Assembly (NCBI GenBank): GCA_037176885.1
Contig: JAWWNJ010000067.1
Location: 186,001 to 250,000, forward strand
Length of the DNA stretch: 64,000 bases
Direction of reading: 5' to 3'
Origin: Favolaschia claudopus
Lineage: Eukaryota; Basidiomycota; Agaricomycetes; Agaricales; Mycenaceae
In this document: one piece after another, positions 34,136-46,201 of the stretch
Layout: each line of letters opens with the position of its first letter
How positions within the stretch are numbered: the stretch's first letter is position 1
Program-made: the position numbers and the translations under genes
Notes under the pieces: generated by a model
Database searches by the model: none
Seen by the model: the letters and a program-made list of their open reading frames with translations, nothing else
Told to the model about the DNA's origin: nothing

Positions 34136-36740
34136 AGGTGACCAAAACACTGCGAAGGAGCGAGGTCATTGTAAAGATTCAGATATTTCAATTGGCTGTA
34201 GTCAATTTGATAAGATTTAGAAAGATGGAGGGAATTTTACACAGGGCCAAACCGGCGCTCGGAATGTGGTGATGATTCACGACGGTTATACAGTTATACG
34301 CCTAATAGGCTTTTTCCTTCTTTTGTGATCCTTGAGCGTTCCGCTTACGATGTCGCAGTTCGTCTTTGCCAATGGTTGGAAGCTCTTGAGCCGTATGCGG
34401 AGATTGTTTGGTTTCTTTCCTTTTTTGTCCTTTGTTTATGATCTCGCTATTTCCGGGGGAGAAGTTAGAACGCGCTCCTCATCTGCCTCCGAGCTCGTTC
34501 GTTTAATTTGACCCTGCCAAGCGGGGGTCTAAAGTCGAAGTTGAACTATTTAACTTATCTTTGCCACTTCGTATCAATGTGCCAAGGCCGCGCGAAAGGT
34601 AGGTAGGTAGGTAGGTAGCATTACACGGCATGGTCCCGCTTAGGAACGCCGGTTTGAGGGAGTATCCCGGTGCAATACAGGCAATTAAATAATTTACACC
34701 ATCGTCCCTCGCTTCTGGTAATCATCCAAGCCGAGCTCACGCACCCGGTCAATCCCTGTCAACATTGGCTCGATGTCGAGCGCAGTCAACGATGAATTAA
34801 TAAATACAACGCAAAACGCACCGCCAAGCGAGGTTTAAAGTTGAAGTTGAACTTACTTCTCTTTACCAACTTCGTATCAGTCCCTGCCAAGGCTACGCGG
34901 AAGAACTCCTGTCATAACTGCACGGGCGCAAATTGACGTCGAGCGCAGTCAAGGGTTAATAAATCCAACACTCTTCTATCACTCTAATCTAATCACCCAT
35001 AGGCGCCCCCGAGTGCCAAGATTCATGCCCCGGCCGCATCTCTACTCACGTCTAACCACACTTATCTTAACTCCCTCTCATTGGCATACATTACTCCCCC
35101 ATTCTTCTCCCTCGCGGCCTTGGCGTTGCTGCATGATACGACCAGCGCTTCATGGTGAGCGGGAATCACGGACCAACACCAAGCGATTATTCGTGAATGG
35201 CTATGGGTCTTCCCATTGCCTCTCCCGACCCGCCGATGCCGCAGGCATCTTTCTGAGGTTGAGACTTCCACCTACGATGTGCATATTTAGAACCGCGCCT
35301 CCGGGTCTTGCATCGATCTCAACATCCGTCAAATACGTCCGCTCGATCCTGGTGGCGATGTGCGCCGCTCAAGGGTAGCGGCGCCAAGGAAAGGCGGATC
35401 CTAATTCATAACGAGTCAGAACAGTGGCTCTACATCGGAATTTGAGCACTCAACATGGCGGTGAGAAATCTACTCACAATTGAACGTGCTACTCCTACTC
35501 GGCTAACTCCGCGCCGTTGATAGGGGCCTGTGTTTACACCGACGGCACGCAAATTTCGTTGAGGGATGTAGATACCGAGTTCGGGGAATTACTGAGTCCG
35601 AATTTCTGTTGCATGTATGTAGCCGCCTATTCACGTAAACGTGAGTAAAATCAATATCGGTATATCCAATAGACTGAATTGAGTGGAGAAGAAATATAGA
35701 ACGAGAATGAACGGCGACCAAAAAATTACAATGAATTTACACCCCACCTCTACCTCCGGGCCAAGACTTGAAATTTATGTGAGAGATCGCCAATTTTCTG
35801 GGTAGGGGAGGTACCTGTGGCGTAGAGCACCGCCAACTCAGTGGGAACGGGCGACTTGATATAATGATAACCGAGAGGCAAAGAGGCGCGAAAATACCCG
35901 GTTCGTACTAACATACACGCTGAATACGAATGAGCTCGAACCAAATAATCAAACAACATAAAAGGAAGGAACCGACCCGCCCACCCGTGCCACTTTGGCA
36001 CTGAAGGTATCCACTGTATTCAATAGTGATTTGGAACGAGTTTGTTGATTGTTGATAGAGCCTCTGGTTTGGGTCGAAGGTGATTAGGCAAGTTCTGCAA
36101 TAGGTATGTATGTATGTCGCACGAGACAGCAGAATTCACTCGTTCCTTCGAAAACAAAATATTGTCAGAGATGGATGGACACATGGAAGCCGCATTGTAA
36201 TTCTGAGAACGCACTGCATGTACAGGTTATCCCGCTGGCTGATCGCCTTTGGTTTCCAGCGAATGGTGATCACAGCCGATTCGACAATAAGTAGAAGGAA
36301 CGAGGTACACACCGTTCGCGTCAATCGCGTATTGTCGGGGATTACGAACTTTGAAGGGAATCGGAGAAAAAATAGCGTGCCTCGATGAAATTGATATGAT
36401 AGCCTTGAACGCTCGGTATATAGATAAGGGGATTCATTCGATGAAGCCGACTCCTGAACTCGTAGCACTCGATGAGTGCAATTGTGGGTAGAGTTTAAGT
36501 CATACAAAAGGCAAGGTCTACAGCTAGGGATCAGTCCGCGAAACAAAATGAGGTGGAATGTCTTACACATAAATACAGGATCAGCGTCGTGTTCACAGAC
36601 CAAAATGAGTGCAGCGCCGCCCGTCTGCTGCGTGTGGAGTCACCAATGCTGGGGGTATGAGTTACTGCTGTATTTAGAGTGAGTTTTGAGCATTAATAAA
36701 GCTGGACGAAATCGAGTGGCGTACCGTCGTCGTATAAGTA
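34136..36740. other. Gene-free stretch, 2.6 kb, with repeated blocks
   Basis: No protein family recognised; the frame at 35013-35378 has no domain. It contains the imperfect direct repeat at 34508-34972, a GGTA microsatellite at about 34598-34618 and a short TATG run at about 36102-36117. Confidence 0.4.
34508..34972. repeat. Imperfect direct repeat of two blocks
   Basis: Block 1 (about 34508-34811) and block 2 (about 34820-34972) share the order GCCAAGCG, AAAGT-GAAGTTGAACT, CACTTCGTATCA or CAACTTCGTATCA, GCCAAGGC then CGCG, and GTCGAGCGCAGTCAA followed by TTAATAAAT and CAAC. Block 1 holds about 150 extra bases in its middle, including the GGTA microsatellite. This suggests an old duplicated non-coding unit with a later insertion, or two diverged copies of a short repeat family. 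Confidence 0.55.
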
Positions 36741-37205
36741 TCACCAGTGAACTTCCCGTCTCTTCCGCTCCTCCACCTTCACTTCTTCCTCATGCTCCAC
36801 CACCTCCTGCATCGGCGGCGGCGGCATAACCAAATGCACAATCCCATGCACCGCAAGCCTTCCACCCAACCCCACCAACGCGCCAGTAATGCACGCGACG
36901 CCCACAAAGACATATGCCGGGTAGACCACGTCCGCGAGGTACAAAGTCGCGCGGTAGGGGGCGTATACGAAGACCTCTAGGACGAGCTGAATGAAGATGA
37001 AGACGGGGGCGAGGAGGTAGAGGAGGAGGGGGAAGGGGGAGAGGAAGATGATGGGGTGGGCGATGACGTTGGCGGTGAAGGCGAGGGCTGCGTAGACGGT
37101 GCGGAAGAGCGAGAGGGTGAGTGATCCGAGGGCGGTTAGGGCGGAGGTGATGTAGGGCAGGGCGCGCACGAGCGCTGGGTCGGTGGAGGTCACCGCGCTG
37201 TCCAT
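36741..37205 (-). CDS. Small multi-pass membrane protein of unknown function
   Basis: A 154-residue single-exon protein from ATG 37205. After a short N-terminus (MDSAVTSTDPALVRALPYIT) come hydrophobic segments LTALGSLTLSLFRTVYAALA, IAHPIIFLSPFPLLLYLLAP with VFIFIQLVLEVFVY, and VVYPAYVFVGVACITGALVG. A charged cytoplasmic tail follows (EVVEHEEEVKVEERKRREVH). I read three to four membrane spans. No catalytic motif and no family recognised. Codon use and even G+C suggest a real gene. It sits 257 bases downstream of the aminotransferase stop, on the same strand. Confidence 0.6.
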   Translation of the reverse strand: MDSAVTSTDPALVRALPYITSALTALGSLTLSLFRTVYAALAFTANVIAHPIIFLSPFPLLLYLLAPVFIFIQLVLEVFVYAPYRATLYLADVVYPAYVFVGVACITGALVGLGGRLAVHGIVHLVMPPPPMQEVVEHEEEVKVEERKRREVHW

Positions 37206-37461
37206 CGTGGACGGGAGGAGGCGGGGTATGTGGTCGTGTTTGGACTGCACGTTGATGTGACCAAATTGTGACGCTTCCTCTTGCTCTTTCCCTTCACCTC
37301 TGTTCAGCAGGTGCTTACTGTAGCTGATACTCTGCGGCGCTATCTGGCCATGCAACCCACAAAATATGACCCAAGTTCTTTCTACAGGCTTAAGTATTCA
37401 ACAGCACTGGCATCAGTTGGGCATCAGTGGCATGTCGAAGTCGGCAGCCTCAAGGCACTCT

Positions 37462-40029
37462 TCAAGTTTGCTTCAAGTCATCCTCTACGCCAACTCTACG
37501 CTCCAAAAAACCTCCCCAACTCCGCCGCAAAAATGCTATACCCCTTCTCCATCTCCTCCCTCGCCCCCCACCCAAAACTAGTCCGCAAAAACGCCCCTTC
37601 CTCCCCTCGCTCGACGCGTTCCTCCCCCGAGGCGGCAGCGGAGAGGTCCCCGCGCCGGACCATGACGCCGGCCTTGGCGAGGGAAGCGACGAGTTCAGCT
37701 GTCAGCTGATTCTTCGCTTGAGCGGTGGAGGCGGGGGTGTGTGGGGCGGCGAGGGAGGAGACGCGGGGGTGGTTGGATAGGTGGACTGCATGCGGGAGAT
37801 GAGTTTGAGTTTGAGTTGAGAATTATCAAGCAAGAAAGCAGGGTTCGTGAGGGGCTTCACGTACCGTTGAACCACATGCACATTCCGCCGCTAAAAGCAG
37901 TATTTGTGAGTGAGCGAAGCAAACAGTTGAATGAATAACTCACGCAGGCACCCTGAAACTCATCAACGAAACACGAGTTGACGCGTTGGCGCTATTGCGC
38001 GTGTATGCGGTCACCACCCGCCCATCGGGTGAGAATTCGAGGTCCAACGCCTTATCGAGGGCTTCAATGACCCAGTTGCCTTTCGAGTTTCGATATAGTG
38101 TCGTGTGGTAAGTAAGATGTGGGAAGCAGAAGCGGAGCAAGAAGTCAAAAAAATGGAAAAGAACGTACGACGCAACTCATACTGCGCACAAATCCCCCTC
38201 AACCAACGCACGAATCCCGCGTGTTGGTATTTGTATAGCAGCTCGCCCAGAATCTAGGCAAATATCCCACCAATACTCATATTCAACGGGGTTGCAGAGA
38301 GGAGAAATCGATAGTCACTCACAGCTTGAGCGAACCCCGACGGGAACGACGCATGAATATCTCCATGAGCCATGAGTTTGTCGATAACGGAGGCGGGGGC
38401 GGTGTAATAGCCTAGGCGTCCTGTGTACAGGGTGTTCGTTAACTTCCACATATGTACGATTCAATCCAACGCTTACCTCCCGGTGCGAGGGACTATGTGC
38501 AAATCAATATCAATATCCAAGTGAATTGAAACCCTGCGTACCTTCGAAAACGTATCCAACCTAACGACCCGCCCCTGATAATCCATGCTCAGATAGCTCG
38601 GGACGAGGCTCGCCAGCCATTCGTCGTCGGTGAGTTGCGATTGGGTTCGCGTCTGCGGTGTTTTGGATTTGGAGGAAGGGTAGGGAGCGGCTTGTTGGAA
38701 GTAGTAGGGGTCGTCCTTGGATGAAGGTACATGGGGAAGGAAGATAGAGATGGATGGAAGGAAATCTTACCTCGAGAATAATCAAATCAAACTTCACAGC
38801 GAGCTCGTAGATAACTTTCTTGCGCGCCGCAGTTGTGAGCTACGTAGAAAACGGCAGCGAGCATCAGCATCGCTGCTATATGGAAGAGGACAAGTCGAAC
38901 CTGCCCCGTCGGGTTCGTGATACAACCTTGAGTGTAAATCAGCCGCGGGCTATGCGACTATCGCGTCAGTGTCTCAGTTGAGCTGCTATGGATTGCGAGC
39001 ACGAACCGCTTCTTCCCCTGTGCCCCTTCTCCAGCATCCCAGCCCTTTAACACTCTTTCGAGTTCGTCAGTGGACATACCCTCGCCATCGGTGACGATCG
39101 GGACAGGCTCGTGGTCGAGCGCGCGGGCTTGGGTGAGGACGATGTCTGGATCATTGTATAAGCATAATGAGCGGAAGATGATTTAGGTCTGGAAGTATGC
39201 AAAAGACGTACTGTATGCGTACATATCTGCATTCAGCTTCAGATCCACTATGGTACGATGAAGACGAACGCACCCGTGAGGAACATCTCCCCCGGATCCA
39301 AGAAGATCGAGAGACAGGTGGTCCAGGAGCCAGCGGAGCCGCAGTTGACGAGGGTTTTCCAGTCGTTGCTGGCCGAAGAAAAATAGAACTGAATCCATAG
39401 ATATTCTCAGGAGCAAACAGACAACGGACATACTAGATAGGTTGGTGAATCTTCTCCACCCATCCAGTGATCCACGTTCCCAGCGCTACCAGTCAACGAA
39501 TGATTCTCTCATTCTTTTTCAGGAAAAAAAAAAAAAACTGAACGCACGCGGAATCCCCGTGATAGCACCATACGACAAGGACGTGCTCAAAGCGAACTTC
39601 CCATCTGAATCCTCGTTGAATTCGCGGGAGATGCAGAATCCTCGATCCTGCGCTGCGGCGGGAGCAGGGAAGGCGTCGGTGGGTTGGAGTGCAAAGGCAT
39701 CGGGCTCGAGGTAGTGGATGTCGATGGCTTTGATGGGGCAGTATTCCGCGCTAGAGTCGCCGGCGTCAACGAGGAAAGGAAGGTGAGGGAAAGAAAGGGA
39801 AGATGGATAATACGCAACTCGGGGATAGCTTTATTCAAGTTGATTGCACCGGCGGGGAAGTTGACTGTGGAGGCTAGACGGAAGTCGTCGAGTCTGCGCG
39901 CGAATGCGGAGAAGTGGCTGCAGGGAGGAGAGGTAAGTAGAGTTGAATTAGGGATCGAGGATGGATAGAGAGAGTGGTGTATGCGTACTGGGAGATATCG
40001 ACCGCATCATGCTTGTTGGTGGACGACAT
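37462..40029 (-). CDS. PLP-dependent aminotransferase, Aro8/kynurenine (alpha-aminoadipate) type
   Basis: Predicted class I/II aminotransferase acting on aromatic amino acids or 2-aminoadipate. From ATG 40029 (MSSTNKHDAVDIS) the exons read HHFSAFARRLDDFRLASTVN, AEYCPIKAIDIHYLEPDAFA, KFALSTSLSYGAITGIP, DWKTLVNCGSAGSWTTCLSI with FLDPGEMFLT, ARALDHEPVPIVTDGEGMST, RLIYTQGCITNPTGQ (the N-P-x-G substrate loop) and KVIYELAVKFDLIILE with DDPYYFQQ. The PLP lysine is in RVVRLDTFSK, which splices on to APGGRLGYYTAPASVIDKL. Then come ILGELLYKYQHAGFVRWLRG, GGMCMWFNGT and a last exon ending near WGGFLERRVGVEDDLKQT. At least ten introns, one with a run of 14 A on the plus strand at about 39526. All key motifs are present. 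Confidence 0.85.
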
Positions 40030-40913
40030 TTCGGAGGCGAGGAGGAGACGAGATGGGGGACTATTGAATGGGCGAAACGAGTTACGAGGTTAAGACAAGC
40101 ATGTGCGATGGATATCGCCATCGGCCGAAGTGGACGGCTGCACTCCATTGAATAGGGTATTCCGGCATACATACATACATTGCGTTCTGCCCATCGGCGC
40201 TGTCGGTCATACGGCGACCTAGTTATGAAGTGTTCTCTCGGAGAACGGAGGGAAAGGGGAAGCGGTCGACCTACAAGGGGGTATTAAAGGTTTAGGAATC
40301 ATGGCAGAGTTCTGATGTGAGAACCGAGGAAAGGAAAGAAGTAAGAAGAAAGACTCCGAGTCAAGCGAAAAGTAAGCATACCTCGCCTCAAGCTGCAAGT
40401 GCCGCGGATGACGGCGATCTCGATCTACGAGGTGGAGACTTGGACAAGACTTTCCGCCTGTCTGCCTTGTTTCTGTGAATCGAAGCTCAGCCGTCAGCCG
40501 ATTGGAGGAGTGGGTTACGCTACGCACGGTTCCAAAAAAAGGGGGGAGAGAGAACGAAACCACGGGAGAATACTACTCGTACCAGCCGCTGGCGAGTTAT
40601 CTATCTATGCGGACTGTAATTGCTGCGTTCTCTTCGCGGCCGTCGTTATTCATCGAGAATTTGGAGTTTCTTTACCGGTATGACTGCAGATGCCGAGTTA
40701 TTACGATGATTGGGCTCAGTTTACAAGCGGTCGGAGAGGTAAGATCGGTAGGGGCGCGAGACTCCAACATTCTCCAGAGTCGAGGTGGCGGGAGAAGACA
40801 AGCCTGATCCGAGTCGGAACTTGCCGATACATCAGTGATATGGAATCATTACGGCACCAGCTCTTGTCGCAAACACTCATCTTGCGCTCATCGCAAGCTG
40901 ATCGTGGACTATT
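40030..40913. other. Divergent intergenic stretch
   Basis: Upstream regions of the aminotransferase (minus) and of the first tandem paralogue (plus). A CATA repeat lies near 40168-40180. The sequence shortly before 40914 (cggcaccagctctt) recurs shortly before the second paralogue at 42326. Confidence 0.4.
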
Positions 40914-41883
40914 ATGGATCCCATTCTACCCCCAGAGCTCGAAAGGGAGATATTTGAATCAGCTGCAAGACAGGACCAGAGCATCGTTCCACCCCTCCTC
41001 ACCGTGTGCCACCGGGTGCGCAGTTGGTGCGTTACGACTCGAAAAGTTCATCCATCCAGTATCGAAGAGTTGATATTTAACAGGGTCGAGCCTCTACTTT
41101 ACCGAGTGCTCCTTGTATCGGACTATCAGGAACCGTGTCTCGTCGCACTCAAATCAAAGCCAGCGACATTCAAGAAAACCGCCGTTCGGCATGTATTCAT
41201 CGAGGCTTACAAGGGCGAGACCCAAGCCCAGGACCTCCTCGCAGAACTCACCGAGATTGACTCGCTTGTCATTGACGGATGCGATACAGAGGCGCTCCTC
41301 TGCGTTCTCGATACCCTGCATGTCCGAAAGCTCAGTCTGCGCCTGCCGGCGCGAGGGCTGACTGCTTCTCAATGGCCTCGAGCCACACTACCTCGCCCGG
41401 CATTTCTCACCGTCACGCATCTAGACCTGTACTACGAACCCGACGACCGTGCGCCTCTATCCTGGGAGGACTACTCCCCATTGGCCTCCTTACCCGCACT
41501 CACACATCTATGCCTCAGCCGCGATTTGGCTGCCAGTGATGGCATCTTCCAACCCGCGCTCGAGAACTGCTGTCAGTCCCTCCAGGTGTTGATTGCTGGC
41601 TTCTGGCATGTGCATCTCAAATACGAAGCCACCGAGTTCGCGGAGAACCTCGTTGCGAAGAAGGATTCGCGCGTGGTCGTGATGATATTGACGGCTTTCA
41701 AGCAGGATTGGGTGCTGGGTGCGAGGGGTGGGAGCGATTTTTGGGCGAGGGCGGATGCTTTTTTGGCAGGTAAACGGAGAGGAGAAATCGACAGTCAGTG
41801 TTTTTTTTTTTTTTTCCCCTGCGTGTTGAAGATGGAGAGTAACGATTCTGTCTTTAGGTTCCGTGTATTTTCTGGACAAGTAA
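40914..41883 (+). CDS. Lineage-specific basidiomycete protein (ELER family), tandem copy 1
   Basis: A 282-residue predicted cytosolic protein in three exons (40914-41026, 41084-41793, 41858-41883). It starts MDPILPPELEREIFESAARQ, a short helical F-box-like opening seen in large expanded families of mushroom genomes. It continues CHRVRSWVEPLLYRVLLVSD, FKKTAVRHVFIEAYKGE, LAELTEIDSLVIDGCDTEAL, FLTVTHLDLYYE, LASLPALTHLCLSRDLA, GSDFWARADAFLAGKRRGE and ends SVYFLDK. Alternating leucine blocks suggest an LRR-like solenoid. Function unknown. The second copy follows 442 bases downstream, with introns at exactly the same places. The second intron contains a run of T. Confidence 0.82.
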
Positions 41884-42325
41884 CGCGTGCCGCCTATAGC
41901 TACGCGTCCGCCCTCTAAGTACCGCTGTTTGTATTTGAATTTTGTGTGATTTCGTTCGCTCATTTTGTTTGTTCTCTCCGAACCTTTGAAGCCGAAAATC
42001 AGTCGTAAAGAATCGCTGCCCTCTAGTTTCACCTTTAGACTTTGGATTGAGCTGCGTTAACGACTTGTTTCGCGATGCGAACTCAAGATGCCAGCGACCG
42101 GTCAATTGCAACCCGAAAATTTGGACTCTTGAATCAGCCGTCGGTTGAGGGGAGCATATATTGACCTAGACTCTGTGAATGGAGAGGCAAACCTCTCCCA
42201 CAGGAGGGGTGAGGCGCAAAACTTGCACGAAACCAGCTCGAAACTTGCGCGGAACTTACCGTTTCATCAGTCATGTGAATCATGACGGCACCAGCTCTTC
42301 TCCCAAACCCTCATCGCAAACTTTC
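41884..42325. other. Spacer between tandem paralogues
   Basis: About 440 bases. The last 90 or so resemble the sequence preceding copy 1 (a shared CGGCACCAGCTCTT and nearby ATCAGT), consistent with duplication of gene plus promoter. Confidence 0.5.
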
Positions 42326-43291
42326 ATGGATCCCCTTCTCCCTCCCGAGCTTGAGAGAAAGATATTCGAGGCAGCGGCAATACATGATAAAAGGTCTATC
42401 CCAAACCTTCTCAGAGTCTGCCACCGGGTACACACCTGGTGCGTTATCTCCCAGCGATCATAGATGGAGTCCGAGAGGAAGCTAAGGGCTTGCGTTTACA
42501 GGCTTGAGCCACTGCTTTATCGTGTGCTCATTGTATCGGACTATCGGTCCCCTGCTCTCGTCGCTCTCAAGAAAAAATCGACAGAATTCAAGAAAACCGC
42601 CGTTCGCCATGTATTCATCGAGGTCTATGGCGGCAGGAATGACGCTTCGGATCTCTTGGCCGACCTCACTGAAATCGAATCCCTTGCGATAGATAGCCCC
42701 GATAGAAAGGCGCTCCTCCGCGTCCTCGATACACTGCACATCCAAAGGCTCAATCTTCGAGCACCCCGCTCAGACACAGGTCAATGGGCTCACGCCACCC
42801 TATCTCGCCCCCTCTTCCTCTCCGTCACGCACTTGGAGCTATACTACGGCGACACCGAGGACTCTCCCATCCAATCATGGGCCGCTTGGTCGCGCATCAC
42901 CACGTTACCCGCGCTCACACACCTATGCGTGAGCGATGATCTGGCTTTATTGTTTCTCCGTCCCGTTTTGGAGACCTGCTGTCACCCACAGTCAAAGCTG
43001 CAAGTCTTCATCGTCGGGTACTGGGACTCGTGGATGAAAACGCACGCCACGCAACTTGCGCTGAACCCCCCGATTGGGGACCCGCGGCTGGTTGTGATGA
43101 TGTTGTCGGGCTTGAAGGAAGATTGGGTGGCGGGTGTTACTGGCGGTGTCGATTTCTGGGCTCGTGCAGATGCGTTTTTGGCAGCGAAGAAGAGAGGAGA
43201 GATCAGCGGTTTGTTCTTTTGCAGTGATTTGAAATCAATCTGAGGGCTGACTGTCTTCCCATCAGGCTCTGTATATTTCTTGGACGAGTGA
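42326..43291 (+). CDS. Lineage-specific basidiomycete protein (ELER family), tandem copy 2
   Basis: A 281-residue paralogue of the preceding gene, also three exons (42326-42438, 42502-43208, 43266-43291). It reads MDPLLPPELERKIFEAAAIH, CHRVHTWLEPLLYRVLIVSD, FKKTAVRHVFIEVYGG, LADLTEIESLAIDSPDRKAL, FLSVTHLELYYGDTED, LPALTHLCVSDDLA, GVDFWARADAFLAAKKRGEI and ends SVYFLDE. First exons are both 113 bases, and both genes end in a 26-base last exon. By eye roughly two thirds of residues match. Function unknown. Confidence 0.82.
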
Positions 43292-43979
43292 CAATGCTCT
43301 CGAGAATACCGTAGAGTATATATTGCTTCTACCGATGGCCTCGAACTAAAGTTACACAGAGTGCATTTTATGTCCTTCATATCCATTCAGGAGTCCAATT
43401 CGAAGCGTACACTTAGAACCGTATCATGCCTTTCTGCCTTCCATTTGAAAGGCTCTACTCGAGAATCGAGATTCACAACCCAAGAGAATTGAGTCACTGA
43501 AGAATTTGAATTTATCCATGGTTGGGTACAGTGTACTGATAAGTTATATATAGAGGAGGGTTGTTCAGGGGACTACAATCGAAGCTCGCGTCGGCCTGAG
43601 GGTTCTAACGTTGCAGATAATTTGGAAAGCGCCAATCACTGACGATTTGTAAGGCAGCGCGACGACAAACTGAGGCGGTGGAAGTGTCACGTGACCGCGT
43701 TTGATCCCACGTTGTCGGTGACGTGTCGCTTCGGTCCGCTTGTTCCTTCGTTCCCGCCAGCGCGCACGCCGCCACGGCGGCGCCATTCCGTGCGACGCTT
43801 TGCTAGCCGGGGAAACGTGCGCGACACCACCTGCTCCTCCCCAACGTTCATCCATCTTCCATCCCCAACTTTCGTCATGTTTCTGATCCTTCTTTCTAAA
43901 TTCTTTCGAGCGAACGCATGATTTACCATGTGCTCACTGGTTCCTCCGAGTCGTCTTCCTCTGAGCCACCACGACGACG
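43292..43979. other. Intergenic stretch upstream of the phosphatase
   Basis: 3' region of the second paralogue, then the promoter of the phosphatase gene, including the TCACGTGA palindrome listed separately. Confidence 0.4.
43687..43694. promoter_or_regulatory. TCACGTGA palindrome (possible bHLH site) upstream of the phosphatase
   Basis: An 8-bp E-box palindrome 286 bases before the ATG at 43980, with CCCACGTTG about 20 bases further on. CACGTG and CACGTT are the binding sites of Pho4/NUC-1-type and Cbf1-type bHLH proteins in other fungi. A link to phosphate control of this phosphatase is inference. Confidence 0.35.
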
Positions 43980-46201
43980 ATGAAGCCAGCAGTCGTCTCT
44001 ACCGTCCTCCTCGCCTCCATCGCGTCGACGTCGGCGTTCCCCCTCGGCCGTAGCATCACCAACACCCTCGGCGGGCTCTTCACGGGGAAGAACAAGCTTA
44101 CCTTCGATGCGAAGGGGAATTTCAAGGTGCGTCTGGTCCTGATCGTATTGAATAACTGATGTTTACTGGGCGTGCTAGGTCGTGTCATTCTCGGATATGC
44201 ACATGGGCGAGCGACCAGGAGATGGAAGCTGGGCGCCGTGGGGACCTGAACATGTGCGCGTTGTCTTCCCTCTTTCATTCTACCAGATACTTTCGCGTTT
44301 CTAACGCCTGGTCAGGACACCGCAACTCAAGTCGTCCACGCCACCGTCTTAGATAATGAAAAGCCCAACTATGTGTGCGTCCTCTTCTCATTATCACTCT
44401 TCATTCGATTTATCACTGATCCATCTTGCTCGCAGTGTATTCAACGGCGACATGATGACGGGTGCGCCATTCTCCGGCAAAACTCTCAATAATCCAACAG
44501 TAGTTACTGAGATGATATCCTTCCTCCACCAGGTGAGAACGTATTCAAACACAACGCCACGAATTACCTCGACATGGTATACGCGCCAACCGTCGCTCGC
44601 AACATCCCCTTTTCTTCTGCGCATGGGAATGTCGGTATCGTCCCCTTCATCCTCATTGCTTCTCTTCCTGAATCCTATTCTCCTCTCCTTTTTCTCGCCA
44701 TATAGCACGACAACGCGGTTCGTCCTCTCTGCCTTTCCACAATCAACCTCTCTCTCCTATTGAAGCCATGTTGATCCGTCGAATAGAACAACATCAACCA
44801 CCAGGAGGAAATCGAGTGAGTGTCTTCCTCCCATATCCTTGTCTTCTATAAACTACGAACTGAACAACACCGAAGATACGAATCAACCCACTACCCGCAC
44901 CTCTCCTACACGCGCTCCGACGCCGGGCCCAAACCGTATGGGAGTGGGAATTATTGTCGGTATTCTTGTCACTCTCATATCATCGTCCCCTTCGTTCTAC
45001 CTCTTTTCATTGCACCAGATGATTGATTTGCTTCCATCGTTTGTAGGGGTCCCCGTCTACGCCACCCCCACCTCCTGGACCCCCGCGCTTATCCTATGGT
45101 TCTTCGACTCGAGGTCGTTTGTGAGTGGGACGGGGAATGGGCCGGGTGGGTTTTCTTTCTTCTTCCTCTATCTCCCTCTCTTTTCGACTTTTCTTTCTCC
45201 TTTTTCTCTCACAGTTTCCCTTGAGGACTGACTGATTTGCTGCATAGGACCGATCCCGCAGGCGGCGGATTATTATTGGGTGTGTACTTCTATCCATTTC
45301 TTTCGATCAGCAACGATTCTAATTTCGCTTTCGTTCTGCGTGTCTGTGTGCTATAGGTCGATCCAGACACAGTGCCGAGTTACATCAGGGCTCAGCGCTT
45401 TCTTATGAAGCTTCTCGTGCGTCGCACTCTTCCCCCCGTGGCTATGGAAATTGATTTTGAGCTGGGTTACGCGTAGTGGTGGAAAGTCCCGCCTGCGTTG
45501 ATTTTCGTACACATTCCCGTAAGTTATCAGTTTTCATCGCGATTTCTTAGATGGATATTCCAAGACGCTGACAGTCTCATAGGTACAAAACGCGCAAATT
45601 CTAGCTCCTTTGTGGGTCTCCTATGATGTCGCTTTGGTTTTGGGACCCTGAAACAAAATGTCTTTGCAGACCCAGCCCAGGCGATCACGACGATGAACCC
45701 GACCCATCCACGCAGGGGTTTTATAATAACACTTATACGGGCTTGGATTTGCCGTGTGAGTTCCAAGCATAATTCCAGTCTCCCTCCTCACCCTATTCCT
45801 CCCACTCTCAGTCTGGAACGAAATAATCGCCCTCGACCGCTCATCCAACGCCACCGGCGGCAACGTCCTCGCCATAACCTCCGGGCACGACCACGGCGAA
45901 TCATGGTGTTCGCGCTCAAAGGATTCGTCTGGGATACCCATCTGCTTCAATGGGCATTCGGGGTATGGGGGGTATGTGACCGCGCATAGTGGGGTGCGGA
46001 ATGGGCGGGTGTTTGGGGTGCGGTTGGATGATTTGGGGAAGGGGAGGGAGGCGCCGAGGGTTAGGACGTGGAATAGCTGTGAGCGTTCTTTTCGTTCCTC
46101 TGATATGGGTTGGTGGGTGTACTGATTCGCTGACAGACGAGGACAATTCAACGAACGATGAGGTGGTCTTGGGGCCCGAGTATATGGCAGAGTATAATTG
46201 A
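43980..46201 (+). CDS. Secreted calcineurin-like phosphoesterase (DCR2/Sia1-like)
   Basis: Predicted extracellular or vacuolar metallophosphatase with a two-metal site. From ATG 43980 there is a signal peptide (MKPAVVSTVLLASIASTSAF). The metal-binding motifs appear in order over many short exons: SFSDMHMGE (DxH), VFNGDMMTG (GDxx), SSAHGNH spliced to DNA (GNHD), ALIFVHIP (His), and AITSGHDHGESWC (GHDH). Between them lie YTRSDAGPKPYGSGNY, LILWFFDSRSF, DPDTVPSYIRAQRFL and STQGFYNNTYTGLDLPFWNE. The C-terminus reads GYGGYVTAHSGVRNGRVFGV and ends EYMAEYN. All metal ligands of the fold are present. About ten introns of 50-100 bases. The target phosphoester is unknown. Confidence 0.88.

Noticed and set aside
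35013..35378. A 121-codon plus-strand frame in the gene-free stretch
   Set aside because: No homology recognised, Pro/Ser/Arg-rich random-looking composition, and no supporting neighbours.
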